Source: Ruminococcus sp. (GTDB lineage: Bacteria > Bacillota > Clostridia > Oscillospirales > Ruminococcaceae). From it: a DNA stretch of 64,000 nt. This document shows positions 7,847 to 16,822 of this stretch, one piece after another. The position numbers and the translations under genes are program-made. How positions within the stretch are numbered: the first letter of the stretch is position 1; each line of letters starts with the position of its first letter. The stretch lies in the NCBI RefSeq assembly GCF_019417665.1, contig NZ_DXUU01000004.1, positions 54,507 through 118,506 on the forward strand, given 5' to 3'. The notes below the pieces were generated by a model that saw only the letters and a list, made by a program, of their open reading frames with translations, had not been told where the DNA came from and searched no databases.

Positions 7847-8797
7847 TTATACTGTGGTATGTACCGTTTTCTTTTTCCAGATGCGTTCCAGGGCAAGTCC
7901 TGTCAGGAAAGCAAACACATCACCAAAAGTGGAGATAATGCGCATCGTCACAGCATAAAGCATAATGGTATCCGTGCTCATAAAGCTGCCGCACATGAGC
8001 ACCATGACAGCCTCCCGGATGCCGATGCCGCCAGGAGCGCCGGGGGTGACGAAACCGATGATCCACGAGAACAGATATGTTCCCAGAAACAGCCCCATTT
8101 TTTCTGCCGGAACGTCAAACATGAGGTATGCCGGCACAGCGTACATTGCGGTAGAGATGACGTATTGCGTCAGATAGAGCAAGAATACCACGAGGATTCG
8201 TGGGAGAATGCTGCGGCTCAGGAGTTTTCGATATTTTTCAAAGTATTTATGGAGCTGTTCCCGGAATTTCCAGCGCAGGATGACGATCGCCAGCACCAGT
8301 ACCAGGATACCCACGCCCAGAACGATCAGGAAATTTTTGCGGTAGGTCACGAACAATTCCAGCATATCCCGTCCCATGAGGACGACAATCAGCAAAAGAG
8401 GCGTGAGCATACAGCAGATAATGTCCAGCATTGTGGCACACGCCACATCCACGTGGCTGATATGGAGGTCAGCGGCAAGCTGATTCCGTCCCACATATTG
8501 AAAGACGTTTCCGGGAACGTATTTCATCAGATTGGAACGTGTGTAGACCGGAAGGGCATCCCGGACGGGAATCTGGATGCCGGAGAGAATGCGGATGAAC
8601 CGCAGCCACGGCATGGTCATAAAGAGCACCATTGCCGCCTGAACCAGGGTGCAGCCGCAGATCATGGCAAGGGTCTTTCCGTGGGTGAACATAGACCAGT
8701 CCACATCCATGGTGACGATTTTTTTCACCACAAAGACCATGGCAATGACAGTGATGATCGTGCCGATGAGCTTATAGTATTTTTTGAGAAATCCCAT
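7847..8797 (-). CDS. YbhN/UPF0104-family (MprF flippase-like) membrane protein
   Basis: A 316-aa integral membrane protein with about eight spans. It has the features of the lysylphosphatidylglycerol synthase transmembrane (UPF0104) family: the VPVYTRSNLMKYVPGNVFQY-type segment after TM2 and a GGIGIREAV motif near residue 270. Members translocate lipids or lipid-linked glycans. The start at 8797 is supported by AAAGGA; the longer frame to 8887 runs into the neighbouring restriction gene. It sits just downstream of the AT-rich restriction-modification block, whose edge is about 40 bp upstream of this start. The substrate cannot be told. Confidence 0.82.
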   Translation of the reverse strand: MGFLKKYYKLIGTIITVIAMVFVVKKIVTMDVDWSMFTHGKTLAMICGCTLVQAAMVLFMTMPWLRFIRILSGIQIPVRDALPVYTRSNLMKYVPGNVFQYVGRNQLAADLHISHVDVACATMLDIICCMLTPLLLIVVLMGRDMLELFVTYRKNFLIVLGVGILVLVLAIVILRWKFREQLHKYFEKYRKLLSRSILPRILVVFLLYLTQYVISTAMYAVPAYLMFDVPAEKMGLFLGTYLFSWIIGFVTPGAPGGIGIREAVMVLMCGSFMSTDTIMLYAVTMRIISTFGDVFAFLTGLALERIWKKKTVHTTV

Positions 8798-8861
8798 GAA
8801 ACGTCCTTTCTGCGGTGTTTGCCGCCGAGTGAAGTTATTGTTTATTGTAAATATTAAAAAA

Positions 8862-9932
8862 TCATTTAGCGAATCCGAAAATTCCACATAGCAATTTATA
8901 GGCTGTCATATATCCTATTTTTTCGTCGACCATAGAAGCGGTTATCTGACACCATTGAGCAATACGATTTTCAGCAATTTCCTTTACGCCCCAATACTCA
9001 CAAAGAGTTTCTTCGCTTGCTGTTAAAATTGTTTCAACAATTAAATCTCTGTTCTTTTTGATTCTTCCAAATGCGGCAGGCATTTTCTCAAAATTGCCAT
9101 TGATAGTTCGTATATCAACTTGACCGCCCGCAGAAAACTGGTCACGAATATTGGTATTGATAATTCCACAATTCGTTGCAAGCCATAGTGCATATCTCTG
9201 ATATTTTTTACTATTCCCACGACTTAATATTTCAGGGAATAGGGCATATCCTTGGACTGTAAAATATGTTTTTGCATCAGGAGAAAGAACGCTCCATAAT
9301 TTTACTGTCGCAGGAACTTCACTTGATTCAACATCCGAATCTGAAGCCCACCAAAGACTTTCGCCTTCTTTTAATAGGCTTTTGTAATATTTAGATACAG
9401 GTGCAACGGGATTATCCATTTTTCGTAAGGTGTCATAAGGGATTCCCATTTTATCAAAAATAGTTTCCCCTTGTTTCAATTCCATATCAATTTGATAACG
9501 AGGATAATGCGTAACCGATATTCCTGATAAGCATTCTTCATAAGGTCTGCTCTTAAATGCAATGGGCAAGCCTAATTTCCCAAATGTTAGATATATTCTT
9601 TCAACATTTTGATTTCTTGTTGACTCAAGTATGCTACTTCCGATAGATTTCCAATGGTTTTTATTTGTGCTTTTTACCTCTACACCATAATATTTATTTG
9701 CGACAATGTCTGGAAAAGACGCACCTGATACTAATTGTATTGTCCCTTCGAATGGAGTATGAATTGCACATCGTTCCAACGCATCATAAACATCTTCTTC
9801 GAGATCTGTGCCATTTCTTTTGGAATAATATTTCTCACGACCGACAGCTTCTTTGTTCAATAATTCATCTGTTGCAGTCATCAATTTACGAAATTCTTCA
9901 ATAGGTGGTTTTCTATTCTCAGATATTATCAT
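8862..9932 (-). CDS. Type II restriction endonuclease (PD-(D/E)XK fold)
   Basis: A 356-aa protein coded directly after a C5 cytosine methyltransferase, overlapping it by 14 bp. Residues 46-87 show a likely PD-(D/E)XK nuclease core: acidic E46/E47, then FPD75, then GVE85VK87, which would bind magnesium and cut DNA at the site protected by the methylase. The remaining sequence is not recognised and the target site is unknown. The ATG at 9932 lies 9 bp after GGAG; an in-frame ATG at 9941 abuts that GGAG too closely. The gene is markedly richer in A and T than its neighbours, a sign of horizontal transfer. Confidence 0.78.
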   Translation of the reverse strand: MIISENRKPPIEEFRKLMTATDELLNKEAVGREKYYSKRNGTDLEEDVYDALERCAIHTPFEGTIQLVSGASFPDIVANKYYGVEVKSTNKNHWKSIGSSILESTRNQNVERIYLTFGKLGLPIAFKSRPYEECLSGISVTHYPRYQIDMELKQGETIFDKMGIPYDTLRKMDNPVAPVSKYYKSLLKEGESLWWASDSDVESSEVPATVKLWSVLSPDAKTYFTVQGYALFPEILSRGNSKKYQRYALWLATNCGIINTNIRDQFSAGGQVDIRTINGNFEKMPAAFGRIKKNRDLIVETILTASEETLCEYWGVKEIAENRIAQWCQITASMVDEKIGYMTAYKLLCGIFGFAK

Positions 9933-11376
9933 TCTTTTCATCTCCAAAATATAATGTCCAATTTTTTTCAATTTGTTTTGCAATATTATATGCTAAAAGT
10001 GGTGGCACAGCATTTCCGATTATCTTATAGGCATCGGAAGCAGATACTCCCTTTTTACCGTTTCTTGACGGTATAATAAAATCATAATCATCAGGAAATG
10101 TTTGTATTCTTGCACACTCACGGATTGTTAGACGGCGTTCTTTTAAACCATTTTCTAATTCTTTTTTATGCTTTCCACCGTGTTCTTCACTTAATCTGCG
10201 AAATTCAATATTTCCGTGATGTTCCGAACGAATTGTCGGGGAGATACTGTCCAAATTCACCTCGTTTTGTCCTTGACAATGTTTCCCCATAAATTTTGCT
10301 TTTGAATACCTCTGCTGTGATAAATCATCCGTTTCATTAGGTTCTTCCAATCCGTAAAACGCCTGGATGAGATTTGTCGGCGGTAATAGGTCTTTCCCCT
10401 GAACATTATATGCGTGTGTAGCCGGCGGATAGGGGTCATATTCAGGAGGAATGTTTGAAGATGATAACGCTATTTTCGCTTCTTCTGTGAGTTCCGATTT
10501 CTTAAACCCTATAAAAAACACGCGTTCTCTTGATTGTGGCACCCCATAGTTTGCAGCGTGTAAAACTCTTGCACTTACAACCAAATACCCATTGTCTGAA
10601 ACCGTACGGAAATCATTTTCAATAATTTCTTTTGCATCCGCTAAATTGGTAAGACCTTTAACATTTTCCGCTATAAATACCTTTGGCTCTGTAATAGCAA
10701 TTACAGCACGCATCCACATATAAAGTTGTCCTCTGCTTTCACCGCTCGGAACTGAATTGTCAAGAATCTTACTTCCTGTATGACTTTTATCAGAATCAAA
10801 ACCTAATCTTTTGCCTGCAACAGAAAAATCCTGGCAAGGAAATCCTCCGGTTACAACATCGACATTTTTTGGGAAAACATTGATACCGTTTTCTTTATGA
10901 AGTTTAACCAAATCAACAATACTATCTAAACAGTATGTGCTCTCACTTATTCCTTTTTTTGAAAAATAGGCTGTCCAAGCAGTTCTAGCGTCTTCTCTAA
11001 TGTCATTTGCAAATATACTATGAAATCTTGTTTTTGAAAGATGCGTCCACATTGGATTGGTATTTGATGGGATACCCCAATCAGGGTGTATTTTTGTATT
11101 CACAGAAGCGGAAAGCACATCAAAATCACCCTCAAAACCCAAATCCATTCCACCACACCCTGAGAATAGTGACAGAACATTTAGAGTTGACAATCTTTTT
11201 TCATTTGCTTTTAATTTCTTTTGCTTTGTGGGTTTTTGAGTGCTATACGGAATAAACCATACACCTGCTTGTTTTATTGCGCCTGCAATTCTATTTTCAT
11301 TACATAAAACCTGAATACGACGAGGAGTTATAGCCCATTTATCTGCCGCCTCTTTAACAGTTATAAAATCCGTCAT
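9919..11376 (-). CDS. C5 cytosine DNA methyltransferase with N-terminal helix-turn-helix
   Basis: A 485-aa methyltransferase. C5-MTase motifs appear in order: I FSGCGGMDLG, IV GGFPCQDFSVAG with the catalytic Cys, VI ENVKGL, VIII QSRERVFFIGF, IX RECARIQTFPDDY and X GNAVPPLLA. Ahead of motif I is an unusual 75-residue extension beginning MTDFITVKEAADKWAITP, a MerR/excisionase-like helix-turn-helix. C5 methylases with such extensions (SsoII and EcoRII types) are known to repress their own promoter; a matching palindrome lies in this gene's promoter. The start at 11376 has AAGGAG upstream. It pairs with the nuclease gene downstream as a type II system. No very-short-patch repair gene is seen. Confidence 0.92.
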   Translation of the reverse strand: MTDFITVKEAADKWAITPRRIQVLCNENRIAGAIKQAGVWFIPYSTQKPTKQKKLKANEKRLSTLNVLSLFSGCGGMDLGFEGDFDVLSASVNTKIHPDWGIPSNTNPMWTHLSKTRFHSIFANDIREDARTAWTAYFSKKGISESTYCLDSIVDLVKLHKENGINVFPKNVDVVTGGFPCQDFSVAGKRLGFDSDKSHTGSKILDNSVPSGESRGQLYMWMRAVIAITEPKVFIAENVKGLTNLADAKEIIENDFRTVSDNGYLVVSARVLHAANYGVPQSRERVFFIGFKKSELTEEAKIALSSSNIPPEYDPYPPATHAYNVQGKDLLPPTNLIQAFYGLEEPNETDDLSQQRYSKAKFMGKHCQGQNEVNLDSISPTIRSEHHGNIEFRRLSEEHGGKHKKELENGLKERRLTIRECARIQTFPDDYDFIIPSRNGKKGVSASDAYKIIGNAVPPLLAYNIAKQIEKNWTLYFGDEKNDNI

Positions 11377-11410
11377 TTCAACATTGCTCCTTATAAATAG
11401 GTATAGTATT

Positions 11411-11439
11411 ATTATATTCGTTTTGGCGAATATTTTCAA
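11411..11439 (-). promoter_or_regulatory. Methyltransferase promoter with palindrome filling the spacer
   Basis: TTGAAA (11439-11434) and TATAAT (11416-11411) are 17 bp apart. The perfect inverted repeat ATATTCG-TTTTGG-CGAATAT (11414-11433) covers the whole spacer and the edge of the -10 box. A protein bound here would exclude RNA polymerase. The likely binder is the helix-turn-helix of the methyltransferase itself. Confidence 0.75.
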
Positions 11440-11477
11440 TAGGCAATTTGTAAACTCTGGAGAACTTTATATTTTAA

Positions 11478-11576
11478 AACAACACCGTTGACGCCAATGA
11501 CGCTTATTACATCCTGCTGTACTACGCAAAGAAATCTGTGGGTCAGGAAGTTTCCTGGGCGGAACTTTTCAACTGA
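11478..11576 (+). pseudogene. C-terminal stump of a dockerin domain
   Basis: An open segment without a start encodes NNTVDANDAYYILLYYAKKS and continues GQEVSWAELF to a stop. This is the second calcium-binding repeat of a dockerin, nearly identical in DNA to the end of the LRR-dockerin gene at 13663-14613. Everything upstream of it is AT-rich restriction-modification DNA, so the parent gene was cut off when that block arrived or by a deletion at the same junction. A terminator follows. Confidence 0.85.
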
Positions 11577-11599
11577 ACCCCTGTTTCATAAAGATCCCA

Positions 11600-11631
11600 A
11601 ACCGGAGCGACACTGACCGTTCCGGTTTTTT
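11600..11631 (+). terminator. Terminator behind the dockerin stump
   Basis: AACCGGA and TCCGGTT, with inner GCG/CG pairs, form a stem followed by TTTTT. It originally ended the truncated dockerin gene and now separates the restriction block from asnB. Confidence 0.8.
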
Positions 11632-11704
11632 GCTGTCCATCTGCAAGAAATGGTGCATTCCTGCATAGAATAAAGACAGATCATCAGAACAGGAGGCATT
11701 CTCT

Positions 11705-13537
11705 ATGTGTGGAATCACCGGCATGGTGCATATGGAACAGGATTTGCGGAAACAAGAGACATTGCTGCGGCAAATGCAGACAACGTTAAACCGACGGGGT
11801 CCCGATCAGGAGGGCATTTTTCTGGAGGAACACTGCGCATTGGCGCATACACGTCTTGCAGTCATTGACGTGGAACATGGCAGACAGCCTATGGAAACTA
11901 CCGTCAGCGGCGAGACCTATACCATCGTCTACAACGGCGAGCTGTACAATACTCCGGAATTGCGTGGGCAGCTGGAACGGGAAGGTGTACAGTTCCAGAC
12001 CCATTGCGACACCGAAGTGATCTTGCAATCTTACGCCAACTGGGGGCCTCGGTGCGTGGAACAATTCAACGGCATTTTTGCCTTTGCCATCTGGGAACAC
12101 CACGCCCAGCGGCTCTTTCTGGCGAGAGACCGCATCGGCGTAAAACCGCTGTTTTATGCGGAAATTCCGGGTGGTCTGGTGTTTGGCTCTGAAATCAAGG
12201 CACTTCTGAAACATCCAGACGTGCCCCACGAGATCGACAAGACCGGTATTTCTGAGCTGCTCCTTATGGGACCGGGACGCACGCCGGGTTATGGTGTATT
12301 CCGCACAGTGCGGGAGGTGAAGCCGGCGCATTGCGGCTATTATATGCAGGGTACACTGCATCTGCACCCTTACTGGGAACTCCACGCCGCTGTCCATACG
12401 GAATCCTTTTCTCAGACGGCGGAGCATGTCCGGGAGCTTGTCACCGATGCTGTCCGGCGGCAGCTGGTGTCCGATGTACCCATCGGTACGTTCCTTTCCG
12501 GTGGATTGGATTCCAGTCTGCTTTCGTCACTGGCGTGCCGGGAACTGCATAGCCGTGGGGAAGAACTGCATACCTTTTCCGTGGACTATCGGGACAATGA
12601 CCGTTATTTTCAAAAAAGCCACTTCCAGCCTACCAGCGACCCTACCTATATCCGCTGTATGGAACGATATCTGGGCAGTCAGCACCACTGGACGGTGTTG
12701 GATACGCCGGCGCTGGCGGAGGCACTTTCTGCGGCAGTGGAGGCAAGAGATCTGCCGGGCATGGTGGATGTGGACAGCTCGCTGCTGCTGTTCTGCCGGG
12801 AGATACGTCAGGAAGTTACCGTTGCCCTTTCCGGGGAATGCGCAGACGAATTGTTCGGAGGGTATCCCTGGTATCGTGACCCAGATGTGCGCCGTGTGAA
12901 TGGTTTCCCCTGGGCGCAGAGCACCGCCTATCGCAGTCAGTTTCTGCGCCCGGAGTTTGCGGCGGAGATCGACGCCCAGCAATATGTGCAGGATGCCTAT
13001 GAACGTACCATTGCTTCGGCGGAAAAGTTGCCGGACGATTCGCCTCTGGAGGCACGGATGCGGGAGATGATGAAGATGAACCTGGATTGGTTTATGCAGA
13101 CGCTGCTGGATCGGAAAGACCGCATGAGCATGTACAGCGCATTGGAGGTGCGTGTACCCTTCTGCGATTATCGTATTGCGGAGTATCTGTATAATGTGCC
13201 CTGGGAGTATAAGGACTGGAATGGCTATGAGAAGGGCTTGCTGCGGACTGCCATGCAGGATGCCCTGCCCCCGGAGGTGCTCTGGCGGAAGAAAAGCCCA
13301 TACCCCAAGACCCACAACCCCAGCTATCTGGCAGCGGTGTCCCATATGCTGGAAGAGGTGGTGCGTGATCCCCAGTCTCCGGTATTACAGCTGGTGCGCA
13401 AGGATATGCTGGGGCATCTGCTGGAGAGCGAGGAGTCGGTGCAGTGGTATGGCCAGCTCATGACACGGCCGCAGATTATGGCGTATTTTGTGCAGATGAA
13501 TGATTGGATGCTGCGATATCAGGTGAAGATTGTATGA
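11705..13537 (+). CDS. asnB: Asparagine synthetase, glutamine-hydrolysing
   Basis: A 610-aa class II glutamine amidotransferase. Cys2 of MCGITGMV is the glutaminase nucleophile, and the N-terminal domain shows RGPDQEG and YNGELYN. The synthetase domain carries the pyrophosphate loop SGGLDSS at about residue 264 and the LSGECADELFGGYPWY segment. It makes asparagine from aspartate, ATP and glutamine in the cytoplasm. GGAGG lies 9 bp upstream of the ATG. It is a single gene bounded by terminators on both sides. Length and motifs are normal for AsnB. Confidence 0.95.
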   Translation: MCGITGMVHMEQDLRKQETLLRQMQTTLNRRGPDQEGIFLEEHCALAHTRLAVIDVEHGRQPMETTVSGETYTIVYNGELYNTPELRGQLEREGVQFQTHCDTEVILQSYANWGPRCVEQFNGIFAFAIWEHHAQRLFLARDRIGVKPLFYAEIPGGLVFGSEIKALLKHPDVPHEIDKTGISELLLMGPGRTPGYGVFRTVREVKPAHCGYYMQGTLHLHPYWELHAAVHTESFSQTAEHVRELVTDAVRRQLVSDVPIGTFLSGGLDSSLLSSLACRELHSRGEELHTFSVDYRDNDRYFQKSHFQPTSDPTYIRCMERYLGSQHHWTVLDTPALAEALSAAVEARDLPGMVDVDSSLLLFCREIRQEVTVALSGECADELFGGYPWYRDPDVRRVNGFPWAQSTAYRSQFLRPEFAAEIDAQQYVQDAYERTIASAEKLPDDSPLEARMREMMKMNLDWFMQTLLDRKDRMSMYSALEVRVPFCDYRIAEYLYNVPWEYKDWNGYEKGLLRTAMQDALPPEVLWRKKSPYPKTHNPSYLAAVSHMLEEVVRDPQSPVLQLVRKDMLGHLLESEESVQWYGQLMTRPQIMAYFVQMNDWMLRYQVKIV

Positions 13538-13543
13538 ATAAAC

Positions 13544-13577
13544 GGTGCGCATTCTTTTGGGGTGCGCACCATTTTTG
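13544..13577 (+). terminator. asnB terminator
   Basis: GGTGCGCA and TGCGCACC pair around a loop of 11 bases, followed by ATTTTT. Confidence 0.85.
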
Positions 13578-13597
13578 TGAAAATTTCTGCAATGAGA

Positions 13598-13626
13598 TTG
13601 CAATTGTTCTGGATTTATGGTATAAT
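13598..13626 (+). promoter_or_regulatory. Promoter of the first LRR-dockerin gene
   Basis: TTGCAA (13598-13603), a 17-bp spacer and TATAAT (13621-13626) lie 37 bp upstream of the start codon. Confidence 0.7.
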
Positions 13627-13662
13627 ATGAAAAATACGTCCGAAAAAAGGAGGATTCAAAAG

Positions 13663-14613
13663 ATGAGGATGTGGAAAAAGATTTGTGCGGTGATGACGGC
13701 AGGGACGATTTGTGCCATGAGTTTACCGTGGACGGTCAGTGCGAAGGATTATACTTATGGTGATTTGACGTATACCGTGTTCGAGGGTGGAACTGTGGAG
13801 ATCACGGACTGCAATGAAAGTGCGACGGAAGTAGAGATCCCGGCGGAGATTGATGGGATGGCGGTGACCAGTATTGGGAAGGAAACGTTTTCTGAGTGTA
13901 CCAGTTTGACTGATATCACGATTCCGGACAGCGTGACTAGCATTGGATGGAGTGCGTTTTCTGGTTGCACCAGTTTGACTGAGATTACCATTCCGGATAG
14001 TGTGACAAGCATTGCAGGGCGTACATTTTTGGGGTGTAACAGTTTGACCCAGATTACCATTCTGGATAGTGTGACAATCATTGGAAGCTATGCGTTTACT
14101 GGTTGCACCAGTTTGACTGAGATTACCATTCCGGATAGTATGATCAGCATTGAACATGGTGCGTTTGGTAGTTGTACCAGTTTGACTGAGGTTATTATTC
14201 CAGATAGCGTGATCGGTATTGGATGGAGTGCGTTTGGTAATTGTACCAGTTTAACTGATGTTTATTACAGCGGTACAGAAGAAGAGTGGAATGCAATTGA
14301 ATTATTTACTTCAGGAAATGACTATCTCCTGAACGCTACCATTCACTTCAACAGTACATCATTCGAAATCACCCCGTCCACCGGCGACATCGACGGCGAC
14401 AACACAGTTGACGCAAACGATGCTTACTTCTGCCTCCTCGCCTATGCGAAAATGTCTGTGGGCAGCAGATCCGGTCTGACCGATGCACAAATTCAGGCGG
14501 CAGATGTGAACGACGACGGAACAGTCGATGCCAATGACGCTTACTATATCCTGCTGTACTACGCAAAGAAATCTGTGGGTCAGGATGTTTCCTGGGCTGA
14601 ACTCCTCGGCTGA
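13663..14613 (+). CDS. Secreted BspA-like LRR protein with C-terminal dockerin
   Basis: A 316-aa exported protein. A signal peptide (residues 1-27, cleavage after TVSA) is followed by seven or so LRR_5 repeats of the TpLRR/BspA type, each carrying a core like CTSLTEITIPDSVTSI. The last 75 residues are a dockerin with two calcium loops (DIDGDNTVDANDAY and DVNDDGTVDANDAY), which would plug the protein into a cohesin-bearing cellulosome scaffold. The LRR part probably binds a polymer or host/partner protein. The ATG at 13663 has AAGGAGG nine bases upstream. It ends before a terminator shared with ftsH. Confidence 0.9.
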   Translation: MRMWKKICAVMTAGTICAMSLPWTVSAKDYTYGDLTYTVFEGGTVEITDCNESATEVEIPAEIDGMAVTSIGKETFSECTSLTDITIPDSVTSIGWSAFSGCTSLTEITIPDSVTSIAGRTFLGCNSLTQITILDSVTIIGSYAFTGCTSLTEITIPDSMISIEHGAFGSCTSLTEVIIPDSVIGIGWSAFGNCTSLTDVYYSGTEEEWNAIELFTSGNDYLLNATIHFNSTSFEITPSTGDIDGDNTVDANDAYFCLLAYAKMSVGSRSGLTDAQIQAADVNDDGTVDANDAYYILLYYAKKSVGQDVSWAELLG

Positions 14614-14635
14614 ATCAGAACAAACTCATAAAAAT

Positions 14636-14672
14636 AACCCCATGTGCAATCTGAACTGCACACGGGGTTTTT
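14636..14672. terminator. Bidirectional terminator between LRR-dockerin gene and ftsH
   Basis: AACCCCATGTGCA and TGCACACGGGGTT form a strong stem flanked by A-rich and T-rich tracts; it serves the two convergent genes. Confidence 0.85.
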
Positions 14673-14685
14673 GTTTTGCTTGTAA

Positions 14686-16530
14686 TTACGACGGCTGCTC
14701 TGCTTCGATCATGGGACGGTTCAGAATCTGCATGAACTCGTCTCCGGTGATGGTCTCGTGCTCGTAGAGATATTTTGCGATCTCGTGGAGCTTTCCCTGA
14801 TTCGACTGGAGCATCTGCATGGCACGGTCGTACTGGGTCTGAATGATTTCCGTGACCTTCTTGTCGATCTTCGTCTGGGTCTCCATGGAACAGGTGAGAC
14901 TTGCGTCACCGCCCAGATACTGGCTCTGTACCGTTTCCATTGCCACCATGCCGAATTCTTCGCTCATACCGAAGCGGCTCACCATAGAGCGTGCCAGCTT
15001 CGTTGCCTGTTCAATGTCGTTGGAGGCACCGGTTGTGATCTCGTGGAATATCAATTCCTCTGCGGCACGTCCGCCGGTAAGAGTGGCGATCTTGTTTTCC
15101 ATTTCCGTTTTTGTCATGAGGAAATGCTCGCCCTCGTCCACCTGCATGGTATATCCCAGTGCGCCGGATGTCCGGGGAATAATGGTGATCTTCTGTACCG
15201 GTGCGGACTGGGACTGCATTGCTGCAACCAGGGCATGTCCTACCTCGTGGTAGGAAACGGTGAGTTTCTCCTTGTTGGAGAGTACCCGGTTTTTCTTCTG
15301 ATATCCGGCAATGACCACTTCCACGCTCTCCATGAGATCTTCCTGTGTGGCACAGGATCTTCCCAGCCGGACGGCACGCAGTGCAGCTTCGTTAATGATA
15401 TTCGCAAGCTCCGCACCGGATGCGCCGGCGGCTGTTCGGGCAATGGCAGAAAAGTCCACATTGCCGGCCAGCTTGATTTTCTTCGCATGGACTTTTAAAA
15501 TGTCAATGCGCCCCTGGAGATCGGGCAGCTCTACGGGGATCCGCCGGTCAAATCGTCCCGGACGCAGCAGCGCCGGATCCAGAGACTCCGGACGGTTGGT
15601 GGCGGCAAGAATGACAACGCCCTTGGAACCGTCGAAACCGTCCATTTCCGTGAGCAGCTGGTTCAGGGTCTGTTCCCGTTCATCGTTGCCGCCCATCTGT
15701 CCGCCGTCACGCTTTTTGCCGATGGTGTCGATCTCGTCGATAAAGACGATACATGGCGCTTTTTCGTTTGCCTGCTTGAACAGGTCACGAACCTTTGCCG
15801 CACCCATGCCGACGAACATCTCTACGAATTCCGAACCGGAAATGGAGAAAAAGGGTACGCTTGCTTCACCGGCAACTGCCTTTGCCAATAAAGTTTTACC
15901 AGTTCCGGGAGGGCCTACCAGCAGTGCACCTTTCGGCATGGATGCGCCGATCTCCTTGTAGCGTTCCGGTTTGTGAAGATAGTCCACGATCTCGGCGAGC
16001 AGTTCCTTGGCCTCTTCTTCACCGGCGACATCCTGGAATTTAATACCTGTGGTGGACTTCACATAGACTTTGGCGTTGCTCTTGCCCATGCCGAACATCA
16101 TGGAACCATCGCCGCCGCCCATGCGCTCTGTCATTTTCTTGCTGAAGAAGCGGAATATCAAGAGCATCAGGGCGATGGGCAGAACATAGCTGACCAAAAT
16201 GTAAAGCAGAGGATTGGTGCCGCTGTCGATCTCTGACTTGAATTCCGCACCAGATTTGTAAAGGCGGTCGATGAGATCCGGATCATTCAAGGTGCCAGTG
16301 CGGTAAATATGTTTTTCGTCCTTATCTGTAAAGGTAATCTGGTTGGATTCGATTTGTACAGAACCGATCTCCTTATCTTCTGTCATGCTGATAAAAGTGT
16401 CATAACCAACTTCTTCTATCTTGCGGTTGAACAGATTCGGAAATACAAACGCCTGTAATAGCATAAATACGCAGAGGGCGATGATCCAGTAGGAGATCAA
16501 TGGCTTCCGTGGTTTCTTTTGTTCTTCCAT
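14686..16530 (-). CDS. ftsH: ATP-dependent zinc metalloprotease FtsH
   Basis: A 614-aa membrane-anchored AAA+ protease that degrades misfolded membrane proteins and regulators. Two transmembrane segments (about 13-33 and 107-127) flank an extracytoplasmic domain. The AAA domain has [19 protein letters not shown] and the second region of homology [20 protein letters not shown]. The zinc site is HEVGH at about residue 426 (HEAGH in most homologues), a conservative change. AGGAG precedes the ATG at 16530; a GTG two codons earlier is less well placed. A 14-bp palindrome GAACGC-AA-GCGTTC (16612-16625) lies near a possible -35 of its promoter and could be an operator. Confidence 0.96.
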   Translation of the reverse strand: MEEQKKPRKPLISYWIIALCVFMLLQAFVFPNLFNRKIEEVGYDTFISMTEDKEIGSVQIESNQITFTDKDEKHIYRTGTLNDPDLIDRLYKSGAEFKSEIDSGTNPLLYILVSYVLPIALMLLIFRFFSKKMTERMGGGDGSMMFGMGKSNAKVYVKSTTGIKFQDVAGEEEAKELLAEIVDYLHKPERYKEIGASMPKGALLVGPPGTGKTLLAKAVAGEASVPFFSISGSEFVEMFVGMGAAKVRDLFKQANEKAPCIVFIDEIDTIGKKRDGGQMGGNDEREQTLNQLLTEMDGFDGSKGVVILAATNRPESLDPALLRPGRFDRRIPVELPDLQGRIDILKVHAKKIKLAGNVDFSAIARTAAGASGAELANIINEAALRAVRLGRSCATQEDLMESVEVVIAGYQKKNRVLSNKEKLTVSYHEVGHALVAAMQSQSAPVQKITIIPRTSGALGYTMQVDEGEHFLMTKTEMENKIATLTGGRAAEELIFHEITTGASNDIEQATKLARSMVSRFGMSEEFGMVAMETVQSQYLGGDASLTCSMETQTKIDKKVTEIIQTQYDRAMQMLQSNQGKLHEIAKYLYEHETITGDEFMQILNRPMIEAEQPS

Positions 16531-16719
16531 ATACACGCTCCTGTAGAACGGTGCAGCAAAGCACCGAATGGCAATAGCCTATGATAATACATCATATCAT
16601 ATAAATTTGTCGAACGCAAGCGTTCTGTGTGAAAGTTTGATGATAAATTCAACTGGAGTAAATTCAACTGGTGCGCTGGATTTTCATAGATGGAACTGCT
16701 GTGCTTTCCAAAGCCGCTC

Positions 16720-16748
16720 TTGACAGTCATTTCAAAGAATGCTATAAT
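16720..16748 (+). promoter_or_regulatory. Perfect sigma-A promoter of the zinc-ribbon membrane protein
   Basis: TTGACA (16720-16725), 17 bp, TATAAT (16743-16748), 74 bp ahead of the start codon. Confidence 0.8.
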
Positions 16749-16822
16749 GAAGAAAATAAAAACAACATCGGAACAGCCGTTCGGTATAATGCCCTTCGGC
16801 GGCAAGAAACGGAGGAAACAAC

